A stretch of DNA of 12,033 nucleotides from an uncultured Lachnospiraceae bacterium (GCA_910587085.1 CAJUMC010000080.1:1-12033), one strand, 5' to 3'. Counted from the first letter of the stretch, positions 1 through 7,201 are shown. Notes: generated by a model from the letters alone, not told the origin. Numbers and translations are program-made.

Positions 1-354
1 TTGGAAACTAATTTTATTAGCCATAAGCGTTACAAAAATGCTTGACCACAACAGAGGAGGCTGCAGGGCGCGCGGATTGATGAGTGCGGCAGCCGGCTGT
101 AAAGGTAACTCGTCTTTTGGTTTTGCGTGCGGTGTGTGACAATTATCATGCAACCAACACTTTCCGGGGGCAGCAGCCTTGTGGGTGTGACAATCCTTAA
201 GGAGGTGGCAGACATCGGGTGGAATGCGTTTCGGGAATGCAGCAAACAGGTGATTTAGTATGGAAAAAAGGTTCTTGCACGGAGGAGTATGGACAGCCTG
301 TTCGTTTCCCGGATGAAAAATATTGCGATATTTATTTTCAATTTCCGTCAAAAC
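1..354 (+). other. Structured leader region upstream of purL, no gene recognised
   Basis: No reading frame here looks like a protein; all are short and of unnatural composition. The + strand can form several hairpins. GGCTGC (59-64) pairs with GCAGCC (89-94), or alternatively with a second GCAGCC at 173-178. A longer stem joins 117-129 to 147-157 (TTGGTT with AACCAA, then GCGTG with CATGC, with a 2-nt bulge and one G-U pair). The decamer GTGTGACAAT occurs at 134-143, in the loop of that stem, and again at 185-194, in the loop of a weaker CCTT/AAGG stem (177-180 with 199-202). A perfect AAATAT-TGCG-ATATTT repeat lies at 318-333, just before the putative -35. I cannot match the region to a known riboswitch or RNA family. 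It may be a leader RNA, a small RNA, or only the 3' region of a gene lying to the left. Confidence 0.35.
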
Positions 355-364
355 ATGGTATGAT
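336..364 (+). promoter_or_regulatory. Putative purL promoter with extended -10
   Basis: TTTCAA (336-341) and TATGAT (359-364) are separated by 17 bp. TGG directly before the -10 fits the extended TGn motif, which can compensate for the weak -35. Transcription would start near 371, giving a leader of about 50 nt before the purL start codon. Confidence 0.55.
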
Positions 365-369
365 ACCAT
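355..369. promoter_or_regulatory. Perfect palindrome over the purL -10 (putative operator)
   Basis: ATGGTAT-G-ATACCAT is a perfect 7+1+7 inverted repeat that contains the whole proposed -10 element. A repressor bound here would block RNA polymerase. TGGTnnnnnACCA-type half sites recall GntR-family operators, and it does not look like the Bacillus PurR box; both are inferences. An AT-rich promoter can form a palindrome by chance, but a 15-bp perfect one centred on a -10 is uncommon. Confidence 0.4.
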
Positions 370-419
370 TATAGCAAACAGAAGCGAGCTCTAAAATCAG
401 AAAGGAGATCTGCAACACC

Positions 420-3400
420 ATGGGGAACGTTAAAAGAATTTACGTGGAAAAAAAGGCCGCTTATGCGGTGCGTGCGGAGGAATTGAAAAGTGAGCTTCGC
501 AGCTACCTTGGCCTGAAAGGGTTAAAGGAGGTGCGAGTCCTCATCCGCTACGATATTGAAAATATCAGTGAGGGCACATACCAGAAAGCGCTCGGCACGA
601 TCTTTTCCGAGCCGCCAGTAGATATTTTATATGAGGAAACTTTTCCGGTGGAGCAAAACACCGCGGCGGGGGAAACGGCCCGCGTTTTCTCCGTGGAATA
701 CCTTCCGGGGCAGTTTGACCAGCGCGCAGACTCAGCGGAGCAGTGCGTCAAGCTGTTAAGCGAGACCGAGGAGCCGGTCATCCGCTCCGCGACAACCTAC
801 ATCCTGACCGGTGGGATTTCCGACGAGGATTTTGCGCGTGTGAAGGAATACTGCATCAATCCGGTGGATTCCCGCGAGACGGGAGAGGTGAAGCCGGAGA
901 CGCTGCTCACGGTATTTGATACACCGGAGGATGTAAAGATTTTTGATGGATTCAAAGACATGCCGGAAGCGCAGCTGAAGAGTCTGTACGATTCTTTAAG
1001 CCTTGCGATGACCTTTAAGGATTTTCTTCACATCCAGAACTATTTTAAAAACGAGGAGCACCGCGACCCGTCCATGACGGAAATCCGCGTGCTTGATACT
1101 TACTGGTCCGATCACTGCCGTCACACAACCTTCCTGACCGAGCTGACCGACGTGAAATTTGAGGACGGCTATTACCGGAAACCGATTGAGGATTCGTTCC
1201 TGCGCTACAAGGCGGATCGCGAAGTCCTTTATAAAGGAAGGGATGATAAATATATTTCCCTGATGGATATTGCGCTGCTGGCGATGAAGAAGCTGCGCGC
1301 CGAGGGAAAACTTGAGGATATGGAGGTTTCGGACGAGATCAATGCCTGCTCGATCGTGGTTCCGGTGGAAATTGACGGCGTGACCGAGCAATGGCTCGTA
1401 TTTTTCAAAAATGAGACGCACAATCACCCGACGGAGATTGAGCCGTTCGGCGGCGCGGCAACCTGCCTTGGCGGAGCGATCCGCGATCCGCTCTCCGGGC
1501 GCGGCTATGTATACCAGGCGATGCGCGTAACGGGCGCTGCCGACCCGACCGTTTCTCTTGCGGACACGCTTTCCGGCAAGCTTGCGCAGCGCAAAATCGT
1601 GACGGGTGCTGCGAAGGGCTACAGCTCCTACGGCAATCAGATCGGCCTTGCCACGGGTCTGGTCGATGAGGTTTACCATCCAAATTACGTGGCAAAGCGT
1701 ATGGAGATCGGCGCGGTCATGGGCGCCGCACCGCGCAGAAACGTAATCCGCGAAAATTCCGACCCGGGGGATATCATTATACTGATGGGCGGACGCACGG
1801 GGCGCGATGGCTGCGGCGGCGCGACGGGGTCGTCCAAGGCACACACGACCGAGTCCATTCATGTGTGCGGCGCGGAGGTGCAGAAGGGGAACGCGCCGAC
1901 CGAGCGCAAGCTCCAGAGGCTGTTCCGGCGCGAGGAGGTCTCCCATTTAATTAAGAAGTGCAACGATTTCGGCGCGGGCGGTGTGTCAGTCGCGATCGGC
2001 GAGCTGGCGGACGGTCTGCGTGTGCAGCTGGACAAGGTTCCGAAGAAATATGCTGGGCTGGACGGCACGGAGCTTGCAATCTCCGAATCACAGGAGCGCA
2101 TGGCCATCGTCGTTGACCCGAAGGATGTGGATAAAATGCTTGCATTTGCCGAGGAGGAGAATCTCGAGGCGGTGGTCGTTGCCGAGGTGACAAAGGAGCC
2201 GAGGCTGGTGCTTGTCTGGAGGGACAAGGAGATCGTCAATATTTCCCGCGCCTTCCTTGATACCAACGGCGCGCATCAGGAAGCGGCAGCGGTTGTGACG
2301 ATGCCGGAGGAAGGAAAGGATTATTTTAAGACCGGTGCGGATTATCCGGCGGTTTCGGTGAAGGAACTTTGCGGAGCGGGCGGAGATCCTGTATGTTCAG
2401 GGGAATCCGGGAAAACGGCAGAAGCGGCGCAGGACGGCGGCTTTGATCTGAAATCCGCGTGGCTTTCCATGCTTGCCGATCTGAATGTCTGCTCGAAGAA
2501 GGGGCTTGTCGAGATGTTTGACTCCTCGATCGGCGCGGCAACCGTAACGATGCCTTACGGCGGGAAATATCAGATGACCCCGGTGCAGACGATGGTGGCG
2601 AAGCTTCCGGTGCTCTCCGGCGCGTGCGACACAGTGACGATGATGAGTTACGGTTACGACCCGTACCTTTCAAGCTGGAGCCCGTACCACGGCGCAATGT
2701 ATGCGGTGGTTTCCTCTGTGGCTAAAATTGTTGCGGCGGGCGGAGATTACACAAAAATCCGCTTTACCTTCCAGGAGTATTTCCGCCGCCTCGGCACCGA
2801 CCCGAAACACTGGGGCGAACCGCTCGCAGCTCTTTTAGGCGCTTATGAGGCGCAGCTTCGCTTCGGCCTGCCGTCCATCGGCGGCAAGGACAGCATGTCC
2901 GGAAGCTTTAACGAGATCAATGTGCCGCCGACCCTTGTTTCCTTCGCGGTGGATATCGCGAAAACCGGCGATGTGGTAACGCCGGAATTGAAGAAAGCGG
3001 GCAATGCGCTGCTGCGTTTTACCATTGAGAAGGACGAGTACGGCCTGCCGAAGTTTGAGCATTTAATGGAACTGTACGGAAAGATACATCAGCTGATGCA
3101 GGAGGGTGTAATCGTGTCCGCTTATGCCCTCGGTGCGAAGGGTATCGCGGAGGCGGTCAGCAAGATGGCATTCGGAAACCGGCTGGGCGCGGAACTCTGC
3201 AACGAGCGCGATCCGAAGACGTATTTTCTTCCGGAGTACGGCAGCCTTGTCGCCGAGGTGGCACAGGACGATGTGAAGAAGATCGAGGCAGCAGGCGTAC
3301 CGTTTGACTGGTTCGGCGTTGTGAGCGAAGTTGCGGAATTTAAGATCGGCGATGTGACGGTGCCGGTGGAGGAAGCGCTTTCTGCTTGGGAGAATACACT

Positions 3401-4415
3401 GGAGAAGGTATTCCCGATGCATTCCGGTGCGGTGGACGAAGGGCAGACGTTTGAGACGAAGCTGTATGATGTGAGGAAGATGGCCGGCGCTACGGAGAGT
3501 GCGGCAGGGCATTCCGGCGCTGCGGAGAAAAAGGATAATGCAGAAACAGCAGCCCATGTTTCCGGCAGCTGCGCGGATTTAAAGACCATCTATACCGCGA
3601 AAAACCGCGTTGCGAAGCCGCGCGTCTTCATCCCTGTTTTCCCGGGCACAAACTGCGAGTACGATACGCAGAAAGCCTTTGAGCGCGCGGGCGCTGTCGT
3701 AAACACGGTTGTATTCAGGAATCTTAACGAGCAGTGCATCCGCGAGTCCGTGGAAGCGTTTGAAAAGGCCATCCGCGAGGCGCAGATCCTGATGTTCCCG
3801 GGCGGCTTTTCCGCGGGAGACGAGCCGGACGGCTCCGGCAAGTTTATCGCGACGGCGTTCCGCAACGAGCGCATCGCGGAAGCGGTGAATGATCTGCTCA
3901 AGGCAAAGGACGGTCTGGTGCTCGGAATCTGCAACGGTTTCCAGGCCATTATCAAGCTCGGACTCGTACCTTACGGCGAGATCACGGCGCAGCAGGCGGA
4001 TTCCCCGACGCTGACTACCAACAACATCGGGCGGCATATTTCCAAGTCCGTTTACACAAAGGTTGTAACGAATAAATCGCCGTGGCTGATGAAGGCGGAA
4101 CTCGGCGGGGTCTATTCGGTTCCGGCATCGCACGGCGAGGGACGTTTCGTAGCGAGTGAGGAATGGATCCGAAAGCTTGCGGCAAACGGGCAGATTGCGA
4201 CGCAGTACGTCGATCTTTCCGGACGTCCGACGATGGAGGAGGCGTTCAACCCGAACGGTTCGTATTACGCAATTGAGGGTATCACAAGCCCGGACGGAAG
4301 AGTACTCGGCAAGATGGCGCATTCCGAGCGCAGAGGCGACTCGGTTGCGGTCAATATCACCGGGGAGCAGAACCAGCATATTTTCGAGTCCGGTGTCGCT
4401 TATTTTGCAGATTAA
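420..4415 (+). CDS. purL: Phosphoribosylformylglycinamidine synthase, single-chain clostridial type
   Basis: This enzyme catalyses step four of de novo purine synthesis in the cytoplasm: FGAR + ATP + glutamine gives FGAM. The 1331-residue chain fuses the roles of PurS, PurL and PurQ. An N-terminal PurS-like region and helical linker (about 1-225) precede YWSDHCRHTTF (228-238). The first AIRS-like half contains ETHNHPTEIEPFGG (332-345); the second half has GGKDSMSG (821-828). The class I glutaminase domain (about 1066-1331) carries nucleophile Cys1171 in GICNGFQ and the His1238/Glu1240 pair in SHGEG, so it looks intact. Two Ala/Gly/Ser-rich stretches (about 651-676 and 1021-1056) look like linkers and make the protein somewhat longer than usual. 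The ATG at 420 follows AAAGGAG (401-407) with a slightly long 12-nt gap; the following residues (VKRIYVEKK) fit the family's N-terminus. It is transcribed alone and ends in its own terminator. Confidence 0.97.
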   Translation: MGNVKRIYVEKKAAYAVRAEELKSELRSYLGLKGLKEVRVLIRYDIENISEGTYQKALGTIFSEPPVDILYEETFPVEQNTAAGETARVFSVEYLPGQFDQRADSAEQCVKLLSETEEPVIRSATTYILTGGISDEDFARVKEYCINPVDSRETGEVKPETLLTVFDTPEDVKIFDGFKDMPEAQLKSLYDSLSLAMTFKDFLHIQNYFKNEEHRDPSMTEIRVLDTYWSDHCRHTTFLTELTDVKFEDGYYRKPIEDSFLRYKADREVLYKGRDDKYISLMDIALLAMKKLRAEGKLEDMEVSDEINACSIVVPVEIDGVTEQWLVFFKNETHNHPTEIEPFGGAATCLGGAIRDPLSGRGYVYQAMRVTGAADPTVSLADTLSGKLAQRKIVTGAAKGYSSYGNQIGLATGLVDEVYHPNYVAKRMEIGAVMGAAPRRNVIRENSDPGDIIILMGGRTGRDGCGGATGSSKAHTTESIHVCGAEVQKGNAPTERKLQRLFRREEVSHLIKKCNDFGAGGVSVAIGELADGLRVQLDKVPKKYAGLDGTELAISESQERMAIVVDPKDVDKMLAFAEEENLEAVVVAEVTKEPRLVLVWRDKEIVNISRAFLDTNGAHQEAAAVVTMPEEGKDYFKTGADYPAVSVKELCGAGGDPVCSGESGKTAEAAQDGGFDLKSAWLSMLADLNVCSKKGLVEMFDSSIGAATVTMPYGGKYQMTPVQTMVAKLPVLSGACDTVTMMSYGYDPYLSSWSPYHGAMYAVVSSVAKIVAAGGDYTKIRFTFQEYFRRLGTDPKHWGEPLAALLGAYEAQLRFGLPSIGGKDSMSGSFNEINVPPTLVSFAVDIAKTGDVVTPELKKAGNALLRFTIEKDEYGLPKFEHLMELYGKIHQLMQEGVIVSAYALGAKGIAEAVSKMAFGNRLGAELCNERDPKTYFLPEYGSLVAEVAQDDVKKIEAAGVPFDWFGVVSEVAEFKIGDVTVPVEEALSAWENTLEKVFPMHSGAVDEGQTFETKLYDVRKMAGATESAAGHSGAAEKKDNAETAAHVSGSCADLKTIYTAKNRVAKPRVFIPVFPGTNCEYDTQKAFERAGAVVNTVVFRNLNEQCIRESVEAFEKAIREAQILMFPGGFSAGDEPDGSGKFIATAFRNERIAEAVNDLLKAKDGLVLGICNGFQAIIKLGLVPYGEITAQQADSPTLTTNNIGRHISKSVYTKVVTNKSPWLMKAELGGVYSVPASHGEGRFVASEEWIRKLAANGQIATQYVDLSGRPTMEEAFNPNGSYYAIEGITSPDGRVLGKMAHSERRGDSVAVNITGEQNQHIFESGVAYFAD

Positions 4416-4462
4416 TGGAGTGCGTGAACATCCTTCATACCTAAATAAGGAAAAGGAAAGAG

Positions 4463-4500
4463 AAAGCCGGGGAGCGCCGTCGATGTGCTTCCCGGCTTTT
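4463..4500 (+). terminator. Intrinsic terminator of purL
   Basis: A 13-bp stem with one G-U pair joins 4463-4475 to 4487-4499 (AAAGCCGGGGAGC with GCTTCCCGGCTTT) around an 11-nt loop. It ends in TTTT about 48 bp after the purL stop. This separates purL from the metal-efflux operon. Confidence 0.88.
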
Positions 4501-4631
4501 GCGCGGTGTGATTGACCGGCTTGTTCTGCTGCCTGTGCCTGAAAGCAGACTGTTCGCTCTATCCTGTGTCGTTTCTGCTTTTTCTTTGGTCTTATATCGA
4601 AATAAAACCTCAGAACCGCCGAACTTTCCAC

Positions 4632-4660
4632 TTGACAATTTCTCTGCCGCGTATTATACT
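4632..4660 (+). promoter_or_regulatory. Strong sigma-A-type promoter of the metal-efflux operon
   Basis: TTGACA (4632-4637), a 17-bp spacer and TATACT (4655-4660) form a near-consensus promoter. Start of transcription is expected near 4667, inside the inverted repeat that follows. Such a strong promoter would normally need a repressor. The 130 bases between the purL terminator and this promoter hold nothing I recognise. Confidence 0.8.
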
Positions 4661-4666
4661 TTAGAA

Positions 4667-4686
4667 AAACGATTAAGCAATCGTTT
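4667..4686. promoter_or_regulatory. Inverted-repeat operator at the expected transcription start
   Basis: AAACGATT-AAGC-AATCGTTT is a perfect 8-4-8 inverted repeat lying at +1 of the promoter. Position and AT-rich symmetry fit an ArsR/SmtB-type (CadC, CzrA) metal-sensing repressor, which leaves DNA when Zn, Cd or Pb binds. The family assignment is inferred from the genes controlled; no such regulator is encoded in this window. Confidence 0.6.
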
Positions 4687-4723
4687 AATTAAAAATGCTA
4701 TGCGGAATGAAGGAGGAATCGTT

Positions 4724-4942
4724 ATGAAGAAAACGTATAAAATTGAGGTTGACTGCGCGAACTGCGCCAATTTAATGGAGAATGCCGCACGGAAGACAAC
4801 GGGCGTTGCCTCGGCAGTCGTCAATTTTATGGCGCAGAAGCTGACAGTGGAATTTGAGGACGGCCAGGACGAAGAGCAGGTGATGAAAAAGGTGCTGAAG
4901 GCCTGCAAAAAAGTGGAGCCGGACTGCGATATCGAACTGTAA
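4724..4942 (+). CDS. Small HMA-domain heavy-metal-binding protein
   Basis: A 72-residue cytoplasmic protein consisting of one HMA (ferredoxin-like) domain. The metal site is Asp10-Cys11-Ala-Asn-Cys14. An Asp just before the CxxC pair is known from the Zn/Cd/Pb-binding N-terminal domain of ZntA, whereas copper chaperones usually have Met-Thr there. Two further cysteines, Cys61 and Cys68, lie near the C-terminus (KACKKVEPDCDIEL) and could join metal binding. The ATG at 4724 is chosen because AGGAGG lies at 4711-4716, and because the longer in-frame ATG at 4499 falls inside the purL terminator, upstream of the promoter. It ends 16 bp before the ATPase gene and probably hands metal to that pump, acting as the detached N-terminal domain the ATPase lacks. 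Zn/Cd/Pb over copper is an inference from the Asp and the neighbour. Confidence 0.88.
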   Translation: MKKTYKIEVDCANCANLMENAARKTTGVASAVVNFMAQKLTVEFEDGQDEEQVMKKVLKACKKVEPDCDIEL

Positions 4943-4958
4943 AACGGGGAGGGGCTGT

Positions 4959-6842
4959 ATGACAAAAAAGCAGAAAAAGATGCTGATCCGGATTGCAGTT
5001 TCGGCGGTGCTGTTGGTGCTGCTGAATATTGTGCCGTTCACCGGCTGGGTGCGGACGGCACTCTATCTGGCAGATTATCTGATCATCGGCTGCGATATCC
5101 TGAGGAAGGCGGGCAGGGGAATCCGGAACGGGCGCGTGTTTGATGAGAACTTCCTTATGGCGGTCGCCACGGTGGGAGCCATAGCGCTTGCGGTATGGGA
5201 AAGAAGCGGAGATTACAACGAGGCCGTTGCGGTTATGCTGTTTTATCAGATCGGTGAACTGTTCCAGAGCTATGCGGTTGGAAAAAGCCGCAGAAGCATC
5301 AGTGCGCTGATGGATATCCGGCCGGATTACGCAAATATCGAGCGCGGCGGAAAACTGGAGCGGGTAGCTCCGGACGAGGTTGCCGTCGGCAGCCGGATTG
5401 TCGTGCAGCCGGGGGAGAAGGTGCCGATCGACGGCGTGGTCGAGGAGGGAAACTCCTCGCTTAATACAAGCGCGCTGACCGGCGAGAGCCTTCCGCGCGA
5501 GGTGGAGGCCGGGGATGCGGTTATCAGCGGCTGCATCAATATGACGGGAATCCTGAAGCTGCGGACTACCAGGGAATTCGGGGAATCCACGGTTTCCCGG
5601 ATTCTGCAGATGGTCGAAGAATCCGGTTCCAGGAAATCAAAGTCGGAGGATTTTATATCCAAGTTTTCGAGAATCTATACTCCTGCGGTATGCCTTGCCG
5701 CCCTTTTGCTGGCCGTGCTTCCGCCCGCTGTCAGTCTGCTGGCCGGAGACTCTGCCAGGTGGGCCGACTGGCTGTACCGTGCGCTGATTTTCCTGGTAAT
5801 CAGCTGTCCCTGTGCGCTTGTCATCAGCATTCCGCTCAGTTTTTTTGCCGGCATCGGCGGAGCGAGCCGGGAGGGCATTCTGATCAAGGGTTCCAATTAT
5901 ATGGAAACGCTGTCCCGGACAAAGGTGGTTGTTTTTGATAAAACGGGGACTCTGACGCAGGGGGTATTTGAGGTGAGCGGCATCCATTCCGGCAGGCTGA
6001 CGGAGGAAAAGCTGCTTGAGTATGCGGCCTTGGCGGAATGCGCTTCCTCCCACCCGATCAGCAAAAGCCTGCAGCGTGCATACGGAAGGGAGATCGACCG
6101 CAGCCGCGTCAGCGATGTCGAAGAAATCGGGGGGCATGGGTTGACGGCAAAGGTGGACGGGACGGAAGTTGCGGCCGGAAATGCAAAACTGATGGAACGG
6201 CTGAATATACCGTACGAGGAATGCCGTTCGGTCGGAACGGTGGTTTATGTGGCAGTGAACGGAGCCTGCGCCGGATATATCGTAATTTCGGATATGGAAA
6301 AGCCGAATGCGAAAAAGGCGATTGACGCCTTAAAAAAAGCGGGCGTGGAAAAGACGGTTATGCTGACCGGGGACTCCAGAAGCGTTGCGGAGAAGGTTGC
6401 CGGGGAGCTCGGCATGGACGAGGTGTACAGCGAGCTGCTTCCGGAGGATAAGGTTTCCGAGGTGGAAAGGCTGCTCGGGCAGAAGGATGTAAAGTCGAGA
6501 CTGGCCTTTGTGGGGGACGGCATTAACGACGCACCGGTGCTGTCCCGCGCGGATATCGGCATCGCGATGGGTGCGATGGGTTCGGATGCGGCGATTGAGG
6601 CGGCAGATGTTGTTCTGATGGACGATGATCCGATGAAAATCGCCAAGGGCATTCTGATATCCCGCAAGTGCATTGCGATTGTCTGCCAGAACATTATTTT
6701 TGCGCTTGCAGTCAAGCTGGCATGCCTTGCGCTGGGAGCGGCCGGCGTTGCGAATATGTGGTTTGCTATTTTTGCGGATGTGGGCGTAATGGTGCTTGCG
6801 GTGCTGAATGCGATCCGTGCGCTCCGGGTAAAGAAGCTTTGA
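4959..6842 (+). CDS. cadA: P1B-type heavy-metal (Zn/Cd/Pb) exporting ATPase
   Basis: A 627-residue inner-membrane pump that exports soft divalent metals at the cost of ATP. Eight membrane segments are visible (about 8-27, 30-50, 64-83, 86-107, 238-262, 270-300, 578-598 and 600-622). The actuator motif TGES is at 174-177, the membrane metal site CPC at 283-285, the phosphorylated Asp327 in DKTGT, the nucleotide-binding HP at 365-366, TGD at 470-472 and GDGINDAP at 519-526. Lys586 in the seventh and Asp607 (ADVG) in the eighth membrane segment are the signature of the P1B-2 Zn/Cd/Pb group, against copper pumps. The family commonly starts with an HMA domain; this one begins directly at the first membrane helix, and the HMA domain is the separate upstream gene. 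RBS GGGGAGGGG lies at 4946-4954. cadA and zntA are both possible names; which metal is physiological cannot be told. Confidence 0.95.
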   Translation: MTKKQKKMLIRIAVSAVLLVLLNIVPFTGWVRTALYLADYLIIGCDILRKAGRGIRNGRVFDENFLMAVATVGAIALAVWERSGDYNEAVAVMLFYQIGELFQSYAVGKSRRSISALMDIRPDYANIERGGKLERVAPDEVAVGSRIVVQPGEKVPIDGVVEEGNSSLNTSALTGESLPREVEAGDAVISGCINMTGILKLRTTREFGESTVSRILQMVEESGSRKSKSEDFISKFSRIYTPAVCLAALLLAVLPPAVSLLAGDSARWADWLYRALIFLVISCPCALVISIPLSFFAGIGGASREGILIKGSNYMETLSRTKVVVFDKTGTLTQGVFEVSGIHSGRLTEEKLLEYAALAECASSHPISKSLQRAYGREIDRSRVSDVEEIGGHGLTAKVDGTEVAAGNAKLMERLNIPYEECRSVGTVVYVAVNGACAGYIVISDMEKPNAKKAIDALKKAGVEKTVMLTGDSRSVAEKVAGELGMDEVYSELLPEDKVSEVERLLGQKDVKSRLAFVGDGINDAPVLSRADIGIAMGAMGSDAAIEAADVVLMDDDPMKIAKGILISRKCIAIVCQNIIFALAVKLACLALGAAGVANMWFAIFADVGVMVLAVLNAIRALRVKKL

Positions 6843-6871
6843 TTCATAATAAAAGGGAATTCTGTGGAGGA

Positions 6872-6914
6872 GCCGGAGGACGCAGGGACGCAGAGCCCCT
6901 GCTCTCCGGCCTTT
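6872..6914 (+). terminator. Probable intrinsic terminator of the metal-efflux operon
   Basis: GCCGGAG (6872-6878) pairs with CTCCGGC (6904-6910), and inside it GCAGGG (6882-6887) pairs with CCCTGC (6897-6902), with small bulges and a 9-nt loop. It starts 30 bp after the stop codon. The tail CTTTCT is a weak U-tract. Confidence 0.6.
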
Positions 6915-6956
6915 CTAATAATCAGGACGCTTGAAGCCGGAGATCATCCGAATTTT

Positions 6957-6992
6957 GAAAGCCGCCGGATACTTTGCTGCCCGGCGGCTTTC
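6957..6992. repeat. Perfect 12-bp stem hairpin, possible second terminator
   Basis: GAAAGCCGCCGG (6957-6968) pairs without mismatch with CCGGCGGCTTTC (6981-6992) around a 12-nt loop. No real T-run follows on either strand, so it may be a backup terminator, a transcript-stabilising 3' hairpin or a protein site. Confidence 0.5.
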
Positions 6993-7104
6993 AGAGACAG
7001 AAGATTCATGGCTTCAAGGTTTATACCTTCATTTTTCTTTTTTTATTCGATAAACAAATCTTAGATTTTGGAATAAAATGTATATATAAGATGTAAATCC
7101 TGTC

Positions 7105-7122
7105 AATTTGCAAAATTTGCAA
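7105..7122. repeat. Tandem 9-bp direct repeat in AT-rich DNA
   Basis: AATTTGCAA occurs twice directly end to end (7105-7113 and 7114-7122), just upstream of the proposed -35 of the following gene. It could be a regulator site or a UP-like AT-rich element; no known motif is recognised. Confidence 0.4.
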
Positions 7123-7130
7123 TTTTCTGC

Positions 7131-7159
7131 TTGCTTTCTTCATTCAATCGGTGTAGAAT
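7131..7159 (+). promoter_or_regulatory. Putative promoter of the NlpC/P60 gene
   Basis: TTGCTT (7131-7136), a 17-bp spacer and TAGAAT (7154-7159). The predicted start near 7166 would leave a leader of about 125 nt. It is the best match in the gap, but the match is moderate; the AT-rich stretch at 7252-7260 could hold another -10. Confidence 0.45.
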
Positions 7160-7174
7160 ATTACTCGGATAATC

Positions 7175-7191
7175 TGTAACAATTTCGTAAC
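7175..7191 (+). promoter_or_regulatory. WalR-like box
   Basis: TGTAAC-AATTT-CGTAAC fits the WalR (YycF) consensus TGTWAH-N5-TGTWAH at 11 of 12 defined positions. In Bacillus and Staphylococcus WalRK controls peptidoglycan hydrolases, including NlpC/P60 enzymes, which is what the next gene encodes. It would lie just downstream of the proposed start, a position that suits repression if that promoter is right. The link is inferred. Confidence 0.45.
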
Positions 7192-7201
7192 AAATATAGC
7201 A

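Noticed and set aside
199..232. T-box-like string (GGGTGGAATGCG) before purL
   Set aside because: It lacks the ACC core of the T-box sequence, there is no following terminator hairpin with a T-run and no Stem I features, and purL is not a usual T-box target.
30..245. 71-codon - strand open frame at the left end
   Set aside because: No motif, membrane or signal pattern that fits a real protein, and it covers the hairpin-rich leader.
289..363. 24-codon small open frame with a GGAGG upstream
   Set aside because: The ribosome site is only 3 nt from the ATG, and the frame runs through the proposed purL promoter and into its -10. The peptide has no recognisable leader-peptide feature.
996..1946. 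316-codon open frame on the - strand inside purL, and a similar 350-codon one at 3579-4631
   Set aside because: Both are antisense to conserved PurL sequence, rich in Arg/His/Leu, with no recognisable motif; they arise from the GC-rich codon use of purL.
4499..4723. In-frame N-terminal extension of the HMA protein from an ATG at 4499
   Set aside because: That start lies in the purL terminator and upstream of the strong promoter at 4632-4660. The ATG at 4724 has its own AGGAGG and begins exactly at the HMA fold.
6864..7064. 66-codon + strand open frame after the ATPase
   Set aside because: It spans both hairpins of the intergenic region, has no ribosome binding site of note and low-complexity translation.
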